Source: Nitrospiraceae bacterium (GTDB lineage Bacteria; Nitrospirota; Nitrospiria; Nitrospirales; UBA8639). From it: 64,000 nt of DNA. Below are positions 1-8,517 of this stretch, in pieces. The position numbers and the translations under genes were made by a program. The stretch is taken from the NCBI GenBank assembly GCA_020632635.1, contig JACKFE010000005.1, positions 62,001-126,000 on the forward strand, in the 5' to 3' direction. Numbering within the stretch: the first letter of the stretch is position 1; each line of letters opens with the position of its first letter. Under the pieces are notes generated by a model that was not told the origin of the DNA, made no database searches, and saw only the letters and a list, made by a program, of their open reading frames with translations.

Positions 1-26
1 TTATATTTCATGATGAATCTAACATC

Positions 27-433
27 GTGCAAGGAATAGGTGGAGCTTGGGGCATTAACTGCTGGCCTAGGTTAATTTTACGACCCTTAGCTTTAATTAT
101 ATTTGGAATTGTCGTCGTGAGCTGTTTACCAACGCTGCCGACATGTTCAAATTCCACATGGTGGTCTTGGGTCTCTCTACTATGGATTGCAGGAGTGCCA
201 GCTTTCTCATTGGCTTTAAAAATCATGGGGGCCAACTTTAGTCAGGCCTTCTTTCCATCAAGCCACCTGTGCTATTAACCTTCCTTATGACATTTGTAAT
301 ATTTCTTTCTTTTATGATGGCCGATCAATCAGAGGTAAATAACCCCAAAATCAAAAAGGCATGGCTTCTTTCATGGCTGGCCGTATTTTGGGGCTGTTCA
401 CCAATATTGACGCAATGGTATCCCTCGGATTAG
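27..433 (+). pseudogene. Frame-broken hypothetical membrane protein, possible integron cassette gene
   Basis: No family recognised. A GTG-started frame (27-278) encodes about 83 residues with two hydrophobic stretches and a Trp-rich segment (STWWSW). A second frame ending at the TAG at 431-433 continues with another hydrophobic helix (around PPVLLTFLMTF) and a Trp-rich segment. It is open upstream through the end of the first frame, and an ATG lies at 287. Shifting frame near 250-260 would join them into one protein of roughly 130 residues with three to four membrane segments, so I read this as one frameshifted gene rather than two genes. It lies upstream of an attC site, so it may be a decaying cassette passenger. 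A chance open frame cannot be excluded. Confidence 0.3.
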
Positions 434-790
434 TGCGCGGATTGACTGGGCAATCCATTTATCGTGGTGTTGTCAGATAGAGACCGAAGTTCATCAATTA
501 CTGCATCTAACTGCAAATATTCAATTGGCATTGGTTGGCTAGCTCCACCATGTTTTGTATAGCGTTGTTTTATATTTATTTTTTCACTAAGGGGAGCACA
601 TGCCCCGCCAATCAGATGGAATTACAATCGTAATTATACAGTTGCACCAACAATGCAGCATTCGCTATGGAGTTGGTGGCGCGTCCGCCGCGTAATTGCT
701 TCGTCCAGCACGCTTCCTGCGGAAGTCGAGCCTCTTTTTGCCCAGATCCAAGCTCTCTCGAAGGAACAGACCAAAGATGAACCGGCTGCG
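434..790. other. Cassette-like stretch with only very short ORFs
   Basis: No convincing gene. Two short overlapping frames are visible. ATG 600 with a GGGGAG upstream gives 31 residues ending at the TAA near 693. ATG 653 gives 47 residues (starting MQHSLWSWW, ending DEPAAG) whose stop lies inside the attC core at 794-796. A stop codon sitting in the first attC repeat is typical of integron cassette genes. This could be the tail of a cassette gene that has lost its frame. Confidence 0.3.
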
Positions 791-859
791 GGCTAACCCA
801 TCATTCGAGCGGACCTCGCGCGAAAAGCCGCGCGAGGCCGCTCAATTCAGACGTTAGGC
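791..859 (+). repeat. Integron attC (59-base-element-like) recombination site
   Basis: The outer seven-base boxes are GGCTAAC (791-797) and GTTAGGC (853-859), close to the attC R''/R' consensus. Between them lie nested inverted repeats: GAGCGG (807-812) with CCGCTC (838-843), and CCTCGCGCG (814-822) with CGCGCGAGG (829-837), closed by a six-base loop. A single unpaired A at 813 sits on one arm only, which is the extrahelical base expected in a folded attC. Length (69 bp) is at the short end of the known range. No integrase gene is visible in the window. The site marks the 3' end of a former gene cassette. Confidence 0.85.
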
Positions 860-1117
860 TCACCGGATCGCGGCATCTGTTTTATGTATTTGGCTGAGCC
901 CTCACATATTGAGAAGAACCTGAAGCCTTACCACTGGTATCAAGAGCTGGTTCTCCTGGGAGCCACGTATCTCAATTTTCCTGAAACCTACGTGCGTTCA
1001 ATCGAAGCGATTGAGTCGATGGACGATCAGGACGAAGCCAGACGGACACGTCATGACCAATTAATCGAGGAAATTTTGAACTTTTCTCCCTGTGGATCTG
1101 AGCCTTCCTATGACTGA
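860..1117 (+). pseudogene. 5'-truncated gamma-glutamylcyclotransferase-like gene (C-terminal part)
   Basis: The first ATG is at 884 and gives 77 residues. They resemble the C-terminal half of GGCT-fold gamma-glutamylcyclotransferases, with a Tyr-Leu-Ala-x-Pro-Ser segment, the KPYHWY block, then a Leu-Gly-Ala-x-Tyr helix and a charged tail. The family is usually near 150 residues or more, and the N-terminal substrate-loop half is missing. The frame stays open upstream into the attC element, where similarity ends about residue 1. The gene therefore appears cut by a recombination event at the attC junction. Its stop overlaps the start of the TfoX-like gene (ATGACTGA), so the two were probably co-translated. 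A functional short protein is unlikely. Confidence 0.6.
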
Positions 1118-1481
1118 ATACGTTGAGTATCTGTTGGAAGTGTTCAAGGAATTTGGCGCCGTCCAACCACGGCGCATGTTCGGGGGCTATGGCCTTTTCC
1201 ATAAAGGGCTCATGTTTGGCCTCGTGGCGGATGATGTGTTGTATCTCAAGGCCGACGAAACCAACTCCCCGCATTTTCTCGAACGGGAGCTGGAGCCGTT
1301 CCGCTATGAGAAGCAGGGAAAGATGTTCAAGCTGTCCTACTATATGGCCCCGGAGGACATTTTCGATGATCCTGAAGAAGCCAAGGTGTGGGCGGCCCGT
1401 TCCTACGCCGCCGCGCTTCGCGCCCACAAACCCCAAAAGAAACGGCTGCAGAACACCACACCACCCAAGAAGAAGGCATGA
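1110..1481 (+). CDS. TfoX/Sxy N-terminal-domain family protein
   Basis: 123 residues. Residues about 5-105 match the TfoX N-terminal domain: a helix, then the hallmark RRMFGGYGLF turn, an LVADDVLYLK strand, and the YYMAPED segment with following helix. The C-terminal about 18 residues are lysine-rich (PKKKA end). The competence regulator TfoX has an additional C-terminal domain; stand-alone N-domain proteins like this are widespread and of unknown role. I chose the ATG at 1110 because it overlaps the stop of the upstream fragment (ATGA) and begins the conserved domain, rather than the in-frame codon at 1092. Confidence 0.8.
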   Translation: MTEYVEYLLEVFKEFGAVQPRRMFGGYGLFHKGLMFGLVADDVLYLKADETNSPHFLERELEPFRYEKQGKMFKLSYYMAPEDIFDDPEEAKVWAARSYAAALRAHKPQKKRLQNTTPPKKKA

Positions 1482-1631
1482 CCCGTAGCATTTTTCTTGG
1501 GCTGGGGGGCGATCTCTCCATGTGGCCGTTTTGAACCTGACTGGCAGGACACGATCTTATTGTGCAGAGAAAGGCTTGCCAGCTCGTCGTCTTGGGGCAT
1601 AATGAAGAGACGTTTTTTTAAGGAGGACTCA

Positions 1632-2003
1632 ATGGCTGAAAAATCTCTGTATGAACGGTTAGGCGGGTATGAAGGGATTGTGGCGTTTACGAATGATTTA
1701 CTTCCCCGGTTGCAAGCCGACCCGCAATTGGGGCGGTTCTGGCAAAATCGGGGTGACGATGGCATTGCTCGTGAGCATCAATTGTTGATCGACTATTTGT
1801 GTGCGCAGGCCGGAGGCCCTCTGTATTACACGGGTCGGGATATGAAACTCACGCATAAAGGCATGAAGATCAGCGAGAGTGATTGGACCAGATTTCTGGA
1901 TCATGCCGGGGCGACCATGAAGGCCTTACGTGTTCCTCAGCAGGAATGCGATGAGGTGGCCGCATTTGTTGTGAGTGTGAAGGCGGATATTGTTGAGGTG
2001 TAA
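1632..2003 (+). CDS. Truncated hemoglobin (group I-like)
   Basis: 123 residues, the normal length for a truncated 2/2-fold globin. The N-terminus SLYERLGG, the GG after helix E (AGGP, 60-63), the YTGRDM segment and the THKGM segment match the family; His75 is the expected proximal heme ligand. Such proteins bind O2, NO or CO and are usually linked to NO detoxification or redox sensing in the cytoplasm. The ATG at 1632 follows an AAGGAGGA Shine-Dalgarno six bases upstream; the longer open frame from 1497 has no such signal. Monocistronic by spacing. Confidence 0.85.
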   Translation: MAEKSLYERLGGYEGIVAFTNDLLPRLQADPQLGRFWQNRGDDGIAREHQLLIDYLCAQAGGPLYYTGRDMKLTHKGMKISESDWTRFLDHAGATMKALRVPQQECDEVAAFVVSVKADIVEV

Positions 2004-2622
2004 ATTGGCACATTCAACGGCTCGGTTCTGCCAGGGTAGTGATCACGTGAGAGGTTGGCAGAACGAAATCGTCTTTCGCAACGGGAATTGGGTGTCATCT
2101 ATGCGCAATGTTGTCCTGGTTTGATCCGGTTATGGCTGATGTGCCGGCATTTGACGAAATGTCACGGGGTGTAGGGATCAGCCAACACCGTAAAAAAAGG
2201 GTTGCCTGTTCTAGGCAAGAGGTGTACAGTTTTATTTGTTCGTCCCGCTTGTAAGATTTTCGGAGATTCCCCCCAGGAAAGGTTTTTACGCTGTAAAATG
2301 TTCTTCCCCCTGTAGTCAAAACAGTTTCCCCCGGTAGTCATCGTTCTTCCCCCTACAGTGCTCACTCTCCTCAGCCCGAACCGGCTCCGTGTGTTTCGGA
2401 GGGTTCGAGACGCTGTTGGCTTTCATCTTCTTGTCGGTCTCCCCCAATCAGCTGAGGGATCTTATCCATAGTGATAGCCCGCGTGGACTCCACGGAACAG
2501 ATGGCTCGGTCTTGACGAAAGCCTTGTCCGTGGAGATTTCGGTGGTGATTGATCGCTGAACCCTGCGAGGCCTGTTTGAGACGAGGGGCCTGACACAGGC
2601 CCGGTCGGAAAAGGATTGTTCC
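2004..2622. other. Gene-free stretch with short degenerate repeats
   Basis: No convincing coding sequence on either strand; the open frames here lack recognisable domains. The middle part (2266-2364) holds the TTCCCCC repeats listed separately. The rest may be decayed mobile DNA, since it separates two ordinary genes by over 600 bp, but no transposase remnant could be identified. Confidence 0.5.
2301..2364. repeat. Three direct repeats of a TTCCCCC-GTAGTCA type motif
   Basis: Copies begin near 2303 (TTCCCCCTGTAGTCA), 2325 (TTCCCCCGGTAGTCA) and 2347 (TTCCCCCTACAGTGC), about 22 bp apart. A weaker copy (TTCCCCCCAGG) lies at about 2267. Spaced short tandem motifs like this are known at the termini of IS21-family elements, but no istA/istB remnant or opposite end was recognised here, so the origin is inferred only weakly. 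Confidence 0.4.
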
Positions 2623-3771
2623 ATGTTGACGGGGAGGGAATTATCACCTGACAAGGTTCCCATTGACTCTTTAGATGGGTTGCGGGGCATGGCGGCGTTA
2701 ATCGTGTTTCTGAGTCATACCAGCAACGACCGCATTTTCCTGTTGCCCTTTTTGGATTGTTCCGGAATCGGAAAAATGGGGGTGTATTTGTTTTTTATTT
2801 TGAGCGCATTTTTATTGACGGTTCCTTTTCTGAGGCTGGGAGACGCGGTCACCAATAAGATGTTTCTCCTGAATTATGCGCTTCGCCGCTTTTTTCGCAT
2901 TTATCCGCTCTATGGGGCGTATCTGGTCGTGGCATTAGCCAGTAGCATACTTCTCTGGCGACTCTTTGATCTCCATCGCCCGGTGGGCATTCCGTTTTTT
3001 CTCTCCTGGCAGGATTTTGTGAATCATGTGCTGCTCATGAAGGGGAAAGGGGTGACCTGGAGTATTCTTGTCGAATTTCGCTATTACCTGGTCCTGCCAC
3101 TGGTGGCGATCATGTATTCCCTCATTCTCAAAAAACATGTTGGAGCCTCGTTGGGGGCCACCTTCCTGATGATTGCGGGGTGTCAGCTGATCTGGCCTCA
3201 ATCCGAGTCCCTGGCTAACGACACCCGATTGGGCCCCTATTTATCCATCTTTTTACTGGGTTCTCTCTTGGCGTTGCTCTTTCACCGGTGGGAAGAAAGT
3301 TCGCTGGCTGACAATAAAATGGCCGCTCTGGTGATCGAAGGTCTGGGAATTCTCGCAGGCCTGACGCTGATTTTTATGATTCCTTCCGTTTCTTCTTGGG
3401 TTCTCGGGGAAGATATTCCTTTTAATTACTATCACAAAGAATTTTTATTGTTTGGATTGCTCTGGTCACTTGTGGTGTTTGCCTGTGTGACCGGTGCCGG
3501 TGGGATCCGGAAAATTTTTGAAGCGCCGGCGCTGCGGTTTGTGGGATTTGTGAGTTTTAGTGTGTATCTGTTGCATATCGTAGTGATTGATCTGGTGAAA
3601 CGTCTGGGTGTGGACAATCCCATGCAGGGCTGGCTGATGCTTGTCCTGACGCTTGGCCTTTCCTATCTTTCCTGGCGCCTGATAGAGAGACCGAGCTCTA
3701 AAGTCAAACTGAGTTTGCCTGCTCCCTCACAAGCCAGGCTTTATGAAAAATCGTTTCGCTCTGTTGGGTAA
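2623..3771 (+). CDS. Acyltransferase 3 family membrane protein (OafA/YrhL-like)
   Basis: 382 residues with about ten hydrophobic segments. It has the family signature SLDGLRG (16-22) followed by the conserved His32, and the RRFFRIYP block near 88-95. Acyltransferase-3 proteins transfer acetyl or other acyl groups from the cytoplasmic side to sugars of exopolysaccharide, O-antigen or peptidoglycan at the membrane. The ATG at 2623 has AAGGA about nine bases upstream. No glycan genes adjoin it, so the substrate cannot be read from context. There is no C-terminal SGNH domain, unlike some OafA proteins. Confidence 0.85.
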   Translation: MLTGRELSPDKVPIDSLDGLRGMAALIVFLSHTSNDRIFLLPFLDCSGIGKMGVYLFFILSAFLLTVPFLRLGDAVTNKMFLLNYALRRFFRIYPLYGAYLVVALASSILLWRLFDLHRPVGIPFFLSWQDFVNHVLLMKGKGVTWSILVEFRYYLVLPLVAIMYSLILKKHVGASLGATFLMIAGCQLIWPQSESLANDTRLGPYLSIFLLGSLLALLFHRWEESSLADNKMAALVIEGLGILAGLTLIFMIPSVSSWVLGEDIPFNYYHKEFLLFGLLWSLVVFACVTGAGGIRKIFEAPALRFVGFVSFSVYLLHIVVIDLVKRLGVDNPMQGWLMLVLTLGLSYLSWRLIERPSSKVKLSLPAPSQARLYEKSFRSVG

Positions 3772-3923
3772 TTCCGAGAAGAATTCGGCAGGCAGTTTGA
3801 GTGGGATGTCGTTCATTGAAACAGGTCAAATGGTGAGGATTGAACCTGGTTGAATGGTCTCGTGTGAAGAATGATGTGGATGAAATTGGCTGACACCATC
3901 CTAAAAAATAAGGAATGTTTCTT

Positions 3924-4226
3924 ATGATTTTGAGCCTCATTCTGCTGCTTCATGTCTGGACGTGGACTCATTTGACGCAACGCTTGTCTCAGGGAACTCT
4001 GACACGGGCCGGAGCTGTTGGCCGGTATGTTTTTTTGACATCGACGCCGGCCGTCCTCTTTCTGATGGGATTATTGCTGGTCATGGGTCTGGAGGAATGG
4101 TTGGCGGTTGCGATGATTCCTGAATCACTGAGGCATGCCGGCCTCCCTATCCTGGCCGGACTTGTGTTGATGGCGGTCTTGAGTACCTGCTGCTTTGCTC
4201 TTCGGTGCCGGCAATATTCCCGCTGA
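3924..4226 (+). CDS. Small hypothetical membrane protein
   Basis: 100 residues with three predicted membrane helices (approximately 1-14, 32-52 and 68-90) and a short basic C-terminus containing two Cys. No family recognised. The ATG at 3924 is preferred to the one at 3915 because AGGA at 3911-3914 is correctly spaced only for the later codon. It follows the acyltransferase by about 150 bp on the same strand and could be co-transcribed, but there is no functional link visible. Confidence 0.5.
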   Translation: MILSLILLLHVWTWTHLTQRLSQGTLTRAGAVGRYVFLTSTPAVLFLMGLLLVMGLEEWLAVAMIPESLRHAGLPILAGLVLMAVLSTCCFALRCRQYSR

Positions 4227-4606
4227 GCGTTCCCATACTCCTCCACCTCTGCCTGCCGAATTTTCATTCCAGCCTTATCTTTCTGAGGGATCTGGTCCGT
4301 CGGTTGGGGACGCCCTTTTCTTGGGTCCATACCAGCTCCTCGCTCTCATGTAGTCCGAAGAATTGGCCGGAGGGCAAGGTTGTCTTCGGTCGTTCCCATA
4401 CTGGTGAGAGCTGAATGTCCAAATGAATCGATGAGAACACTGTTCTGTCTTGTCCTCGTTGGTTCAAGATTTGGAGGGCTCCTCGGTATGACCGACCGGT
4501 GTTTCGGACGATTGTGCAAGAAATTCGGATGGGTAGACATGTTCCCTGGTTGAGGGGTGCGGTAATTTTTCCCGATTACTGTGGATGTAACATACAAGGA
4601 GGACCT
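4227..4606. other. Gene-free intergenic stretch
   Basis: No supported gene. An 11-base direct repeat (GTTCCCATACT) occurs near 4230 and 4393. The final part holds the strong ribosome binding site AAGGAGGA (4597-4604) of the next gene. No clear promoter hexamers or terminator were seen. Confidence 0.4.
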
Positions 4607-5134
4607 ATGCCGAGAATTTCTTATGCGCAAGAAGGAACCGAAGCCGAAGGAGCCACCGAGGTGTATGCCAGTTTAAAGGCTGGGTTTGGTATGGTGCCGA
4701 ATCTGGTGAAGCTGGTGGGGCATTCTGGGCCGGTGACGCAGGCCATGGGAACTGTGCTGGATGTCTACTTCAATCGATTGGCGTTAGATGCTCGTCTTCG
4801 GGAGATTGCGTATTTAACCGTGACTCGCCAAAATGAATGTCCGTATTGCACCGGACATCATACGATGTTTGCCCAAAAGGCTGGCATGAGTGAGGAGGAA
4901 ATGGCCCTTCTCGGTGAATCAGGGCTCAGCAGCCCGCTCTTTACGCCAGCGGAGAAGGCCGTGATTCGCTTTGCCCTTGAAACGACGAAGCACGTCAAGG
5001 CATCCGATGAATCCCTCATGGCCCTGAAAAAAGCGTTTACCTTGCCGCAAGTGGTGGAAATCGCGTTTGTCGTGGCGTCGGCAAATTTTATTCAACGGAT
5101 CGGGAAAAATTTTGACGCTGAACTGGAAATGTAG
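4607..5134 (+). CDS. Carboxymuconolactone decarboxylase / AhpD-like protein
   Basis: 175 residues. The AhpD-type redox motif is present as CPYCTGHH (Cys78, Cys81, His85) following the conserved Arg-Glu-x-Ala helix; such proteins act as alkylhydroperoxidases or thiol-disulfide reductants, and the family also contains non-redox decarboxylases. Single-domain length is normal for the peroxidase-related subgroup. The ATG at 4607 follows AAGGAGGA, whereas the longer frame from 4499 has no such site. The downstream AraC regulator (5300) is in the same direction and may control or sense the same stress. Confidence 0.8.
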   Translation: MPRISYAQEGTEAEGATEVYASLKAGFGMVPNLVKLVGHSGPVTQAMGTVLDVYFNRLALDARLREIAYLTVTRQNECPYCTGHHTMFAQKAGMSEEEMALLGESGLSSPLFTPAEKAVIRFALETTKHVKASDESLMALKKAFTLPQVVEIAFVVASANFIQRIGKNFDAELEM

Positions 5135-5299
5135 CGCTGCCTGTTGCGGTCGGTGTATTTTTTCCCGGGTCAGGAGGGGTGACTTCTTGGATTGGAACTC
5201 CAGGGTCTTGGAGAATCCTTGTCACGGTTGGACAGGGGACAAGTAGACTCGAGAGCCTGCGGGGTGGGGCCAAGATGGTGTTGATATGGAAGGGGGAGC

Positions 5300-6244
5300 A
5301 TGATTGATGTTTTAACGGAAGTCCTTCGGGCCGTACAGCTGAGGGGAACCGTGTATTTTCAGGCTGATTTTCATGCCCCCTGGGGAGTGGATATTAAAGG
5401 CGGGACGATGGCCAATTTTCATATGGTGGTTCGAGGCACTTGCTGGGTCAGGATGCCTGGTGAGGAATCAACCCATCTTATGGAAGAAGGCGATTTAATT
5501 CTTTTCCCTCATGGGGACCGCCACTCCATGGTTCATCACCCTCAAGGGGCTGTCATCCCGGCTGAAGCTTTTCTGGCGCAAGTCTCCCAAGCTTCCCCCC
5601 GGGGAGGTGAAGCCGCTGAACGTTCCGTTGAAAATGCTCCGGTCAGCACTCTGATCTGTGGGCATTTTGAATATGACCGGAGCAATCTCACTCCGTTATT
5701 CCATTCGTTACCGACCTTTATTCACCTCAAGCCAGGAAAGGATTTTGATGCCGAATGGATTGCGACGGCTCTCAAGCTTGCCGCCGTGGAATCCACATCC
5801 GCTCGCCAGGGTTCCACCGCTATTGTGGATCGGCTGGCTGAGGTCTTACTCATTCAGGTCTTACGCGGCTATGTGGAACAACAGCATCATCGTTCAGGGT
5901 TTTTGAAAGCGTTGACGGTCCCGTTCCTCTCCCAATCGCTCTCTCTCATTCATAATCATCCGGCCCGCCAGTGGACCATGGACGATCTGGCCCGGGAAGT
6001 CGGGGTTTCCCGTTCGGTCTTTGCGGCGCGGTTTAAGGAGGGGATTGGTCATAGCCCGATTCAGTATCTCACCGCATGGCGGATCCAAAAGGCCAAGGGT
6101 CTGTTGCTCAGCGACAACGACTCGATTGGAAAGATTGCCGAACACGTGGGGTATCACTCGGAATGGGCCTTTGCGAAGGCGTTTAAACGGTTAGTGGGGG
6201 TCGGGCCGGGCACCTTCCGCCGTGCGTCGCGAGAAAGTGCCTAA
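5300..6244 (+). CDS. AraC-family transcriptional regulator with N-terminal cupin
   Basis: 314 residues. The N-terminal about 190 residues form a cupin-type sensor, with His/Glu-rich segments around HMVVRGTCW and FPHGDRHSM. Residues about 210-310 carry two helix-turn-helix motifs (LAREVGVSRSVFAARF and IAEHVGYHSEWAFAKAF). It should bind a small effector and activate a nearby promoter. GGAAGGGGGA precedes the ATG. The upstream AhpD-like gene on the same strand, 165 bp away, is the most likely partner; in many genomes cupin-AraC regulators sit next to oxidoreductases or AhpD genes. The target is inference. Confidence 0.85.
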   Translation: MIDVLTEVLRAVQLRGTVYFQADFHAPWGVDIKGGTMANFHMVVRGTCWVRMPGEESTHLMEEGDLILFPHGDRHSMVHHPQGAVIPAEAFLAQVSQASPRGGEAAERSVENAPVSTLICGHFEYDRSNLTPLFHSLPTFIHLKPGKDFDAEWIATALKLAAVESTSARQGSTAIVDRLAEVLLIQVLRGYVEQQHHRSGFLKALTVPFLSQSLSLIHNHPARQWTMDDLAREVGVSRSVFAARFKEGIGHSPIQYLTAWRIQKAKGLLLSDNDSIGKIAEHVGYHSEWAFAKAFKRLVGVGPGTFRRASRESA

Positions 6245-6330
6245 TCACACGTCCTTGTCTTGTGAAGCTTCACCGATATTGTGGAGAGTCCCCATTTGTA
6301 TTGTGCGAGAAATCACAGAGCCGTGCTTGT

Positions 6331-7992
6331 CTACTCCGCCCTCTGGGCTTTGACCTGAATGAGGCCGGATGATTGTTGGCCCGTTAGATCGGCGTAAAAG
6401 TCCTGGCCTTCGTGGTTGATGACGATGAAGGCGGGAAAATCTTCCACTTCAATTTTCCACACGGCCTCCATTCCGAGATCTTCGAACTCCAGCACCTCGA
6501 CTTTTTTGATGCTATGTTCGGCGAGCCGGGCCGCCGGGCCACCGATTGAGCCCAAATAAAACCCGCCATGTTTTCCGCAAGCGTCCCGCACTTGTTTGGA
6601 TCGATTGCCTTTTGCCAGCATGACCATGCTGCCGCCTGCCGCTTGAAATTGATCCACATAGGAATCCATGCGACCCGCCGTTGTCGGGCCGAAGGAACCC
6701 GAGGCATGGCCTTGGGGTTTTTTGGCCGGTCCTGCGTAATACACCACATGATCTTTGAGGTATTGAGGCAGGCCGTTTCCGGCATCCAGTTGTTCCTTGA
6801 TGCGTGCGTGAGCGATATCCCGGGCCACCACAATAGGGCCGGTGAGTGACAGACGGGTCGCCACAGGATGCTTGCGCAATTCGGCCAGGATGTCGGCCAT
6901 GGGTTGATGTAAGTCGATGCGGACAACTTTTCCGTCCAGATCCTGTTCGGTGACATCCGGAAGGTATTTGGCCGGATTCGTTTCTAACTGTTCGAGGAAG
7001 ATGCCGTCTTTGGTGATTTTTCCCAGAATTTGCCGATCGGCCGAGCAGGAGACGCCAAGACCGACCGGACAGGAGGCGCCATGTCGCGGTAAGCGGATCA
7101 CCCGCACATCGTGGGCGAAATATTTCCCTCCAAACTGTGCGCCAATGCCCGTTTCGGCGCAGAGTTTCAGGATGTGTTGCTCCAGCTCGAGGTCTCGGAA
7201 CGCCCGGCCCCTGGCATTGCCTGTGGTTGGCAAATCATCCAAGTAATGGCAGCTGGCAAGTTTGACGGTCTTCAACGTAAACTCCGCGGACAGGCCGCCC
7301 ACGACCAGGGCCAGATGATAGGGTGGGCAGGCTGAGGTGCCCAGGGTCCGGATTTTTTCGGCGACAAAGTTGAGCAGGGATTTAGGATTGAGTAAGGCTT
7401 TGGTTTCTTGGTAGAGAAAGGTTTTGTTGGCGGACCCGCCGCCTTTGGCAATAAATAAAAAGTGATATTCCGAACCCGGTTTGGCATAGAGATCGATCTG
7501 GGCGGGGAGATTGGTGCCGGTATTTTTTTCCGTGTACATGTCGAGCGGGGCCATCTGCGAATAACGAAGATTTCGGATATCGTAGGCTTCAAAGATTCCA
7601 CGCGAGAGGGCTTCGGCATCATCTCCCATGGTCAAGACCTGTTGGCCTTTATAGCCCATGACAATCGCAGTTCCGGTATCCTGGCAACCCGGCAAGATGC
7701 GTCCAGCAGCAATATTGGCATTTTTGAGCAGTTCCAACGCGACAAACCGGTCGTTTTCGGAAGCCTCAGGGTCATCCAGTATCTTGGCTAATTGCGCCAA
7801 ATGACTTGGCCGCAACAAGTGCGCAATATCGTCCATGGCTTCTCTGGCTAACACAGTCAGAGCTTCGGGCTGGATTTTTAGGATTTCCTGCCCTTCAAAT
7901 GTACCGGTGGAAACAAGATCCGTCGCGATTTTTCGATACGGAGTGGTATCGGCCGTGTGTTCAAAAATTTCCTGGTACTGAAACTGCGCCAT
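6331..7992 (-). CDS. fumA: Class I (iron-sulfur) fumarate hydratase
   Basis: 553 residues, the full length of single-chain class I fumarases (FumA/FumB type), with the alpha and beta parts fused. It interconverts fumarate and malate using a [4Fe-4S] cluster. Candidate cluster cysteines include LPGCQDTG (Cys103), the SCPVGLGVSC segment near 317-326 and a later Cys in the DACGKHGG region. The C-terminal half has the FGPTTAGRMDSY and GSIGGPAA motifs of the beta domain. It serves the TCA cycle, or its reductive version in a carbon-fixing nitrifier, in the cytoplasm. Divergent from the next gene with a 525-bp gap, so it probably has its own promoter. Confidence 0.93.
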   Translation of the reverse strand: MAQFQYQEIFEHTADTTPYRKIATDLVSTGTFEGQEILKIQPEALTVLAREAMDDIAHLLRPSHLAQLAKILDDPEASENDRFVALELLKNANIAAGRILPGCQDTGTAIVMGYKGQQVLTMGDDAEALSRGIFEAYDIRNLRYSQMAPLDMYTEKNTGTNLPAQIDLYAKPGSEYHFLFIAKGGGSANKTFLYQETKALLNPKSLLNFVAEKIRTLGTSACPPYHLALVVGGLSAEFTLKTVKLASCHYLDDLPTTGNARGRAFRDLELEQHILKLCAETGIGAQFGGKYFAHDVRVIRLPRHGASCPVGLGVSCSADRQILGKITKDGIFLEQLETNPAKYLPDVTEQDLDGKVVRIDLHQPMADILAELRKHPVATRLSLTGPIVVARDIAHARIKEQLDAGNGLPQYLKDHVVYYAGPAKKPQGHASGSFGPTTAGRMDSYVDQFQAAGGSMVMLAKGNRSKQVRDACGKHGGFYLGSIGGPAARLAEHSIKKVEVLEFEDLGMEAVWKIEVEDFPAFIVINHEGQDFYADLTGQQSSGLIQVKAQRAE

Positions 7993-8517
7993 GCGTGATT
8001 CCCTTCTTTATCTAAACCATAAAAACAGGAAGTTTGCAGCCTAACGGTAATCGGTGAGTGATCTGCTTGGCAACATCGTTGTGATGAAAGTCTGAGAGGC
8101 CGGATTGACAGGGAGATATTGGGTCTGCCCTGAACTTTCCAGTCTGGCCTTGAATAGGATTAGCACGAATCAGTCTTGCATAGTATTCATCCTTTAGATG
8201 AGATTTGTCGGGTGTTTATGAGGGCTATGAAATAGGCGAAAGATCGTGGATTAGCCGTTCGTGCGGTGAATTGTAAATCTCAAGTAAGTTGTTAGATTTT
8301 TGGTTGGGAGTGACGTGACCGTGTATGGATGATTCTGCATGGCTCATGCGATGGCATGGGGAATCAGCGTATTCCACTGGGTTGATGTTGCATGTTGTGT
8401 GTGAATTATTTCTTGGGTTGTCTATTTTTTTATGAGGGTTTCTGATGACTTAGGGATGATTTTCTTTTATGGTAGAACGCTGAGAGATCGTTCCATCACG
8501 AAGGAGTGGGCTGGCCG
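7993..8517. other. Long divergent intergenic region
   Basis: Separates the divergently transcribed fumarase and glycogen-synthase-like genes, so it should hold both promoters. It becomes T-rich from about 8400. I could not pick a -35/-10 pair with confidence and found no strong inverted repeat. AAGGAG at 8501-8506 serves the plus-strand gene. Confidence 0.4.

Noticed and set aside
2448..2690. Minus-strand ORFs near the TTCCCCC repeats as transposase remnants
   Set aside because: I could not match any transposase motif in either frame.
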